From NCBI GenBank assembly GCA_027625915.1, contig JANTQA010000057.1, forward strand, positions 4,464,001 through 4,528,000: DNA of 64,000 bases, read 5' to 3'. Of this stretch, positions 58,001 through 64,000 are shown one piece after another (position 1 is the stretch's first letter; every line of letters starts with the position of its first letter). A model generated the notes under the pieces. It was given only the letters and a program-made list of their open reading frames with translations. It did not search any database and was not told where the DNA came from. The position numbers and the translations under genes are program-made. The stretch comes from Anaeramoeba flamelloides. Taxonomy: Eukaryota > Metamonada > Anaeramoebidae.

Positions 58001-58164
58001 GGGAAATAAAACCGAAAATTAATTTATCTGCGATACCAAAAAAGATAACTAATGATCAATCAAAAATGAAAAGAAAAGCAAACTATCAAACAAGGGTAAA
58101 GACACAGGTAAAGCCAAATATAAAGCCAAAACCAAAATTGTTCCTATATAAAATCAAAAAATAA
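49043..58164 (+). CDS. IQ-RhoGEF-PH-kelch protein (4 exons)
   Basis: Exons 49043-49330, 53524-54652, 55906-56055 and 57104-58164, giving 875 aa; introns are in phases 0, 1 and 1. Residues 50-66 form an IQ-like motif (LLIENVFRGYQARKKMKK), a calmodulin-binding type. A Dbl-homology domain spans about 75-255: ITEIIETETEYLKNLKYIRK, then across the splice NILQHIVESQ...QLKCIYQLNKKEFFDIL, and the third conserved block LIMPIQRTPKYILFLKRLIK (207-226). A PH domain follows (about 275-410, QIFLFNDCIIITLK). Five kelch-type repeats start at about 440 (YLYLFGGEY; FFLFGGRN; KIYIFGGRG; RLIVIGGTS; KMYIIAGER). The C-terminus is a basic Asn/Lys-rich tail. The protein should load GTP onto Rho/Rac GTPases, with the kelch propeller as partner-binding module. 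The start is the ATG at 49043, since the frame upstream has no other Met. Confidence 0.85.
50515..50705. repeat. palindrome-chain repeat, family P
   Basis: 'tgccctaggctttccag' leads into the hairpin 'cagaattcaaaataatag' / 'caattattttgaattctgg'. Then comes 'aaaacctaacgaaagtg' and a second hairpin with arms 'aataaaccgaaaattta' / 'aattttctgtttatt'. Confidence 0.55.
50765..52745 (-). repeat. dispersed repeat family A, copy 3 (reversed, interrupted)
   Basis: In reverse it follows copies 1 and 2: the terminal palindrome (50800-50930), 'atctcctcttttattccctg', the 'tctcttctctttttttt' block, then after extra DNA 'aaataagaagatcagaaaa' and 'aatctctttcttatctg'. About 700 bp of additional sequence lies between about 51600 and 52540, including an M2 element. 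Confidence 0.6.
52036..52215. mobile_element. inverted-repeat element, family M2 (nested)
   Basis: The left arm 'ggtatttgaataataaatag', 'ttttcacttcgttttcc' is mirrored by 'ggaaatgaaaatgaagtg' and 'attattcaaatatcagg'. It lies inside the reversed family A copy, so it inserted after that repeat was established. Confidence 0.6.
54653..55905 (+). other. 1.25-kb intron of the RhoGEF-kelch gene
   Basis: It opens gtaagtcc, soon followed by an A-run of about 27 bases. Most of it is occupied by a family L element (54714-55365). The remainder is AT-rich with long A-runs near 55495-55518. Confidence 0.8.
54714..55365. mobile_element. inverted-repeat element, family L, copy 2 with large inner palindrome
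   Basis: The left end 'attgaagaagtgtaaat' is mirrored by 'gtaactcttcttcccaat'. Between 54974 and 55216 lies a strong palindrome: 'agggctcacaaactcacagc', 'gatacttttggttgattt' and 'gataattgatcatgaatg' recur inverted on the far side of a short spacer. Copy 1 (44605-45125) has only one arm of this inner palindrome. Confidence 0.6.
56056..57103 (+). other. 1.05-kb intron of the RhoGEF-kelch gene
   Basis: It begins gtaagtt and ends gaatag. It splits a Ser codon (phase 1) between FFEI and TKKWKKPTSIKG. It is dominated by a palindrome-chain array (56340-56935). Confidence 0.8.
56340..56935. repeat. palindrome-chain repeat, family P (complex array)
   Basis: Two openings ('aggaaattaatttcctctta' and 'gagtgatcaaagatcctctt') each lead into 'gttaggttttttt' and a hairpin around 'aaataaaccgaaaattt'. 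Then come 'gcaccgttagcttttcc', the 'aatttaaaagaattgagc' hairpin, 'agctaggcactc', 'cacttttcgttaggttttt', a hairpin around 'ttgattagaaaatcgagag', and a last one around 'ttcgaaaatctattgatttt'. It ends 'cctaagcactttgag'. Confidence 0.6.
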
Positions 58165-58684
58165 TAATTCTTTTCTTTTAATCAGGATTATTTTTTATGA
58201 CGAAAAAAGATAAAAAAAATAATGGTTCGCAGTTATTTATTTTTTATTTTTGTACCTTTAAAATTGAATTTAATTATTGAAATTTAAGCTATTTGGAAAT
58301 GGTTTTGATAATTATTCCAATAATATATATATATATATATATAAATAAACTGTTTATAAACGAATCACCAAGAATTATTGCGATTAAAATAAATTTCATA
58401 AAATCAGATATTTTGTAAATTGTTAAATCATTGATTTTATCTTATTTTTATGAAACGGTCTTGTGTTTTTCAAATTTAAAAAAAAAAAAAAAAAACATGT
58501 TTGTTTTTAACATTTTTTCGAACTGATTTTATTTTGTTTTTGAAAATAATTTAAATAAATAATTTTTTTTTTTTGGTATTTTTTTTTATATATAATAAAT
58601 AAGTAAACATAGACATGTATAAATACGATTTCTTAATTTTTCCAGTTTTTTTTTGGATAAAAAATAGATTTTTATTTTTTTTAT

Positions 58685-59165
58685 TTTGAAGGGGGGAAAT
58701 TAATTTCCTCTAATAGTTGTTAGGTTTTTTTTTTGAATTTAAAAAAATTGAGCAAAATCTTTGATTTTACTCGATTCTTGGAAATTCTGGAAAAACACCT
58801 TTAGGTTTTTTTTTTAATTTTAGAGATAAATGAAAATTTATTTAAATTTTCTTTCAATTTCTCAAATATAAAAAAATCATCTTTATGTTCTCTTGAGTTT
58901 TCTGTTTATTTGTGAAGTGTTCTAACTTTTTTTGAGGTTTTCTATTTTATTGGTGAAAATCTATTGATTTTCTAAATAAATAGAAAACTCAAAAAAACCT
59001 AACGAACATCTAATGATTTTCCAATTAAACAGAAAACTCAAAAAAACCTAACAAAATCGATAGATTTGACCAATAAAAAACAAAACTTCAAGAAAACCAA
59101 GAACACTTAATAGATAAAACGGAAAACATCAAGAAATGTTTGTTTAGGGTTTTTTTTTTAATTCA
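58685..59165. repeat. palindrome-chain repeat, family P
   Basis: It opens 'gggaaattaatttcctcta' and 'gttgttaggttttttt'. Hairpins are built on 'aaaaaattgagcaaaatc', on 'agataaatgaaaattta', and several on 'aatctattgattttc' with 'aaaactcaaaaaaacctaac' between them. Confidence 0.55.
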
Positions 59166-61464
59166 AGAAAAGAAAATTTCAAATAATTACATTTATCTCA
59201 TCTTTAATTAAAAAAAACATGCATTGTATACACTAGAAGGCATTTCAAAACTTTTTGATTAGAAATTTCAATAAAGAATCATAATTTTATTTATAATTAA
59301 GTAATGATGAAATAAATAATAATTCTTTATTTTGAATAATTTGAAAGATAATTTTCTTATTATTTATTATTTGAATTAATTCTTGAATCCAAATTTTTCG
59401 ATTTTTTTCTTAGGATATGAGTACCAAAAAAAAATCTTTTTTGAACAAATCAATTCTGGAATCTCTCGTTTGAAGAACTAGAAAAAAAAAAATGATTTAA
59501 CAAATAGATTTGTTGAAAAATCGATTTATATGAATAAAAAACTCGAAAATAGAGATAACTTGTTTACATAAACGATTAAATTATATTTTGTTCATTCTTT
59601 ATTATGAAAATGTAAAATAGTTTAATACAATTCAACAAGATTGAAATTACTAATTTTATTTATTAACTGAAAATAAGTAAATATTTAAAGAAAAAATTAC
59701 AAATTAATAAAAGGAGATGAAGATAAATAAATACAATAATTCAATAATAGAAAAATAATATCTTTTTGATATAATAATAAAAAATTTCCAATCCTGTATA
59801 AATGGGAGAAGTAATAATTGTATTACTTAATCAAAGATATATCAAGTTTAATGGAGTCTAATAAATACTTTTTCAAAACAAAAAAAAAAATGAAATAATA
59901 TTTTAATAATAATTATAATGTATGAAAATATCTTTTAAAGTAAGTAAAATAGTATAATAATTGAATTTTTGGCTTTCTTATACAATTTCAAAAGTGCAAA
60001 AATTTATTTTAACTACTTTTTTCTTCAAATAAAAAAAACATGTAAGGTATTTCCAAAAAAGTGGGGAATTGTTTTTTTCCTTTTAATAAAAAATCATCTT
60101 TGTTAGTGATGGTATTCGTTAATTGGAAATATACAATAAAGTTTGATATTAATACCAATTGAATCAATGGCTAAGGTATTTATTCGAAAATATGTTGGTT
60201 GAAATATTTGCCAGAAATGAAAAAAAAAATATTACACCTTTTTTGATGAACACTATTTATGGCCAATTTCAATAAAAAACTGGAAATATGGAAAGGATAC
60301 AAATTATTTTTTAAACAATCAAACTCATTTATATGTTTTCAATTATATTGGAAAATTTGTTTAGATTAAACAAGTTATGAAAAAGATTTTTTGGATCAAA
60401 AAGACAATAATAAACACTAATTTTCACCTACTAAAAAATATCAGATAAAATCGAGTTCAGAAAATATAATTTAATAGCTTTTATTAATGTAATACAATAC
60501 TAAGAAACAAAGTTAATTATTACCAAGAATCAATAAATAGTAGTTAATTATTATGTATATTTAAATCCTTTTTTGAAGATTGTAGTTTAATAGAAATATA
60601 TTTTAAAATAAATTTGCCCCACTTTCTTGGAAATATCTATACTTAATTAAATCATGTTTCAATTTAAAGTGTTTTTTTTTTTTTTTTTTTAATTTGAAAA
60701 CCAATACTTTGGTGCTAAAATCAGAAACATAACTGGTAAAAAACAAAAAGTAAATAAAATATTGGTTTTTACAGCTTTAATATAAAAAGAGGAAATTCTT
60801 TAAATGGGAAGGGTTCAACCTCAATTATAAAACTTAGAACATTCACAAATGATTTAAACAGATATTCTTATATCCGGAACCAAAGATATAAATCAAAATC
60901 TTGTAATTCATTTAAAATAATAAATAATTTGGATGTAATAGAGAAGATTTGTATCGTTTTCTTTGCAATTGAACCCACTGGCTTACAGTAATTTTGGTAA
61001 AATTGGATATCTGAATTAAAAAAAATCAATCTATCTCAAATATTTCAAACAATAATAATATGTTTAATATTATTAACAGACAAGACTCCGAAATTTATTA
61101 GCCTTAGTGGATAATAATATTACATGAAAATCTTTAAAAAAATTTCTAAATAAAATTTTAAGAATGAGGGCAAATAATAGGAATAAAAAACTCCCCTCGA
61201 AACAATATATCTAGATCTTTTTTTGAACCAAATAATCCATTACTATAAATACCTTTAAAAGTAAGTTTATTCTTACAGTACTCAGATATTTAATTCATTT
61301 TTTCAATTTCGAGATGCGATAAAAAATTTTCGAATTTGCTAGTAAATTTACTAGAAGATTATTTTTATTTTCAATTCACTTGGATTAAATCATTTATTAA
61401 TCTTTCACTTAAAAATGATTATTTTCACACAATGATTTTGTCATTTCTTTATCAAATATACTTA

Positions 61465-61705
61465 CAGTCACTTTCATTTTTAATACACAAACTTTCAATA
61501 AAATTTAATATAAAAAAAAATCTTAAATTTTTTATATTAATTGAAGGAAGTGATCAAAGATCCTCTTACATCCTGAAAAATCTCAAATTTAAAGCAGTAA
61601 TTTTTGGAATTTTTTTAACAATTTATTTTAGAATCTCAAATTCTGTACTCTAATTTGAGATTTTTATTGTTACTTAAATTTTTGTCTTAAAAGTGGAACT
61701 GACTA
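61465..61705. mobile_element. Tc1/mariner-like MITE, family M1 with hairpin module
   Basis: TA-flanked, 241 bp. Left 'cagtcactttcatttttaat', right 'cttaaaagtggaactgacta'. At about 61541-61572 it carries the 'agtgatcaaagatcctctta' module at the same relative place as in 40351-40605, defining a subfamily. Confidence 0.6.
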
Positions 61706-62092
61706 TAATCTTAAAACGAAAAATCAAGATTTTGGAGTAGTTGTACTGTTTAAAAGACAAAATTGTCTTTCAAAACTCTTTTGATGAGATTTTAATGAGA
61801 AAACATTCAAATTTTCAAAAAGTCAATTCATTTCCCTCTTCACTTCTACAATTAAAAGAATGTTTTTTCCGAATTTAAAAAAACAATAAAGTCTATTGGT
61901 GAAATCGCTTCACTTCTTACAAACCATTTTAGAAACAAATTAATTGAAATAAAAAATCATTTTTTCTCAAAAACACATTCTATTTTGAAAACAAAATTCT
62001 TCATTCAAATAACAAAAAAATTTGAAAACAGTAATCAACTAGATCCACCTGTTAACTTTTTTTGAATTAGCAACAAAAATTACAACAAACAG

Positions 62093-64000
62093 ATGAGTAC
62101 TATTGAAAATGAAATTCTTAATCAACTCATTGAAGAATTTTTGACTCATCTCGAGTTGTGTCTTCAAAAATTTCACAAATATCCAACCAAAGAGAAATTC
62201 AATAAAAATCCCATCCATTTAAGATCAAATACCTTATTTGGGATCAGCTCAACAAATGGCCAAAAGCTTTTGGTAATTTTCCAAGCACTACTAACTTGGA
62301 GATCTTATGCCACTAGCAAAATTGCAAAAATGGATCTCCAAAACAAAAAGAACAATAGAATCAAAAAAGAATCCAATTTCCCAAAAAATAAAAGATGGAC
62401 TATCAATAAAAATTTTATAGACAATATAGAAGATACAAACACTACCCCCAAGCAGTAAGTTGAATCATGCCTTCTTGAAAATATGTTATTTCTCTTATTT
62501 TGGTTCAAAAAAAAAAAATTTTTTTTCTTCAAAAACATAAAACAAAAACAAAAAACATAAAACAAAAACATAAAACAAAAACAAAAAAAAAACAAAAACA
62601 AAAAACAAAAACAAAAACAAAAAACAAAAACAAAAACAAAAACAAAAACAAAAAACAAAAAACAAAAAACAAAAAACAAAAAACAAAAACAAAAAGACAT
62701 TGGAAAAAAACACAAAGAAACGATTATCCAATAATTGAACTTTGTAATCATTATATTGATTATTTGGTTGTGTTGTCCTTGTGTGAATTTTTTCAAAGAG
62801 AAACGATCTTCCCGAAGAAATTAATAAAAAGTATTTTAGCATTTTGTGGCTCAAGGCTTGCTGATTTACAAAACGAAGAAATTTTAATCAAAAAAAGCAG
62901 CAATCTGGTCAGAATCATTTTTTCAATTGGCAATATGTATGGAACAATTATTACGAGGCTGTCATTAAAATATAATGAATATTTAAAGCATTATCTGTTG
63001 GACAAATTGAATAAATCAAATGCAATAAAAAAAATCTTTGTTTTGCCTTATTTGTATCTGAATTTATCAAACAACGAACAAATTGGCAATTCAACCAAAG
63101 TCATTGCGCAAATATGGGCGTTGTACAACAAACAATGGGGGCCTTCACCAAATACATTAGCTTATGCTGTATGTAAATTATTACTTCGCATCAGCGAAAA
63201 TGAAAAAACTTTGATCATCCCGAACAAATACCATTATAAGAAATCCTGGATCGAAATATTAGAGCTATTGACGGAAACTTCACTCAAAACTGTAGAACAC
63301 CAGCAAACAAATTCTAATGAAATTGAGAACAAAAATAAAAATAAAAATAAAAATAGTAACAAAAATATCCATTTAGAAAGGCAATTAATAATTAACAAAT
63401 CGTTAGCATTGTTTTTACACATTTCAAGCTATTGCCTATTAAACGACTATAAAGAAAATAAATTTAATTCCATCTTCAAATTATTATCAAGATCCTTTTT
63501 ACAGAAGGGTTCTTCAGTTCATTTTATACCCAGCTATTTATATCATTCATTGTATTGCTTATTAACTTCTTATATTAAACATTACAACCCATTCAGTCAA
63601 AGTTTAATTCAAGAAAAGAAGAAAAATATTTATCAACTGGTCTCTATTTTTTTACCAATTTCTAAAAAAATTCAAAACTATTCCATAAATGGTATTGAAA
63701 ATTATTATTTCCTCAAATGTATGACCAATATTGCTAATTGGGATCCCATTTTTTTATTGAATGAAATTTTGGCTCCGTTATTAAATCAAAGTGAGATTTT
63801 AGATCAACCAATAAAAACTTTTTTTGGAATCAATTGTATCATTCATTTATTTGAAACCTTTCCAAAGAAATTGTTTCGTTGGAATTATAAAAAATATAAT
63901 TTACATTTATTAAAAGGCAACAAAAATGAAAAAAATAATAAAAATGATGATGATGATGATGAAAATAAAAATATCGATAATGGTGAACAGATAACAATCC
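62093..64000 (+). CDS. Furry/MOR2/Tao3-like protein, N-terminal part (runs off window)
   Basis: Exon 1 is 62093-62454 and exon 2 runs from 62718 past the window end; the intron is phase 2 and rebuilds ...TPKQNDYPIIELCNHYIDYL. About 548 aa are visible. The chain is helical-repeat-like. It follows the order of conserved blocks of the Furry N-terminal region: IIELCNHYIDYLVVLSLCEF (Furry DFIFSLVLIEVL), NLVRIIFSIGNMYGTIITRL, VLPYLYLNLSNNE, NTLAYAVCKLLLRISE, LALFLHISSYCLLND and NGIENYYFLKCMTNIANWDP. In yeasts, plants and animals this family scaffolds NDR/LATS kinases and controls polarised growth and cortical cytoskeleton. Identity looks low and the call rests on pattern, not on a signature motif. 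Low-complexity Asn/Lys and Asp runs interrupt the domain (about 63330 and 63940). The start is the first ATG of the open frame. Confidence 0.55.
62455..62717 (+). other. 263-bp intron made largely of an (A3-6 C) simple repeat
   Basis: The donor is gtaagt at 62455 and the acceptor is CACAAAG at 62717. Positions 62528-62695 are an almost pure AAAACA/AAAAAC repeat on the plus strand. It yields long Phe/Cys/Val-rich open frames on the minus strand (62305-62854) that are artefacts. Confidence 0.65.

Larger units (their letters stand above)
58165..62092. other. intergenic region between co-directional genes
   Basis: No gene is seen in 3.9 kb. It has a TATATA run near 58325, a P-family array (58685-59165) and an M1 MITE (61465-61705). 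The frame at 61336-61653 overlaps that MITE and is not coding. The stretch 59200-61300 is AT-rich with nothing recognised. Confidence 0.6.

Noticed and set aside
58320-58345. TATATATA tract as a promoter or terminator
   Set aside because: Such tracts are frequent in the AT-rich background; nothing ties it to a transcript start or end.
61336-61653. 105-residue plus-strand frame
   Set aside because: Most of it is the M1 MITE at 61465-61705, read through.
62305-62854. Two long minus-strand frames rich in Phe, Cys, Val and Leu that resemble multi-pass membrane proteins
   Set aside because: They arise from a simple AAAAC-type repeat on the plus strand that forms the short intron of the Furry-like gene.
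1-64000. Virus-derived or LTR-type fossils
   Set aside because: No reverse transcriptase, integrase, capsid or long terminal direct repeats were recognised on either strand.

Overview
This is a very AT-rich eukaryotic window (by eye roughly four-fifths A+T outside exons). Its genes are intron-split with GT-AG junctions, its introns are unusually long (up to about 5.7 kb), and the non-coding DNA is crowded with short inverted-repeat elements. The gene content (Rab, RasGEF, RhoGEF-kelch, CAP-Gly, EDEM mannosidase, Furry-like scaffold, E2F-like factors) points to a free-living amoeboid or flagellate protist with expanded small-GTPase signalling. An Anaeramoeba-like metamonad would fit, but that is a guess from style and not a demonstration. 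No bacterial operons, rRNA, tRNA, CRISPR array or viral fossil was recognised.

Layout. 1-5303: no gene, degenerate repeats. 5304-8632 (+): E2F-like winged-helix gene 1, one intron. 8633-11276: repeats. 11277-19974 (-): a three-exon gene joining an N-terminal CAP-Gly domain, a coiled coil and a C-terminal RasGEF module. Its 5.7-kb intron holds at least two transposon-like elements. 21185-27993 (+): a Rab24-like GTPase of five exons with introns of 2.7 and 3.1 kb, again loaded with elements. 31289-37081 (-): E2F-like gene 2, a paralogue of gene 1 with an intron at exactly the same position and phase. 41714-43405 (-): an intronless EDEM-type GH47 protein whose 5' two thirds are strikingly GC-richer than everything else here. 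49043-58164 (+): an IQ-RhoGEF-PH-kelch protein of four exons. 62093-64000 (+): the N-terminal part of a divergent Furry/MOR2/Tao3-like protein, cut by the window end.

The multi-exon models were built by reading exon flanks for homology and checking that intron phases agree. All joins are phase-consistent, but none is supported by transcripts. Functionally, several products would act on cytoskeleton and membrane traffic: a predicted microtubule-binding Ras activator, a Rho activator, a Rab, and a polarity scaffold that in other organisms works with NDR kinases. No direct linkage between them can be shown from sequence.

The mobile fraction includes several families of non-autonomous inverted-repeat elements. 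Some have TA target duplications (Tc1/mariner-like), and one 179-bp pair has TTAA ends (piggyBac-like). There is also an element with GATA/TCGCGAT-type subterminal repeats, a family made of chained palindromes, and a 1.3-kb dispersed repeat present three times. Nested insertions are common.
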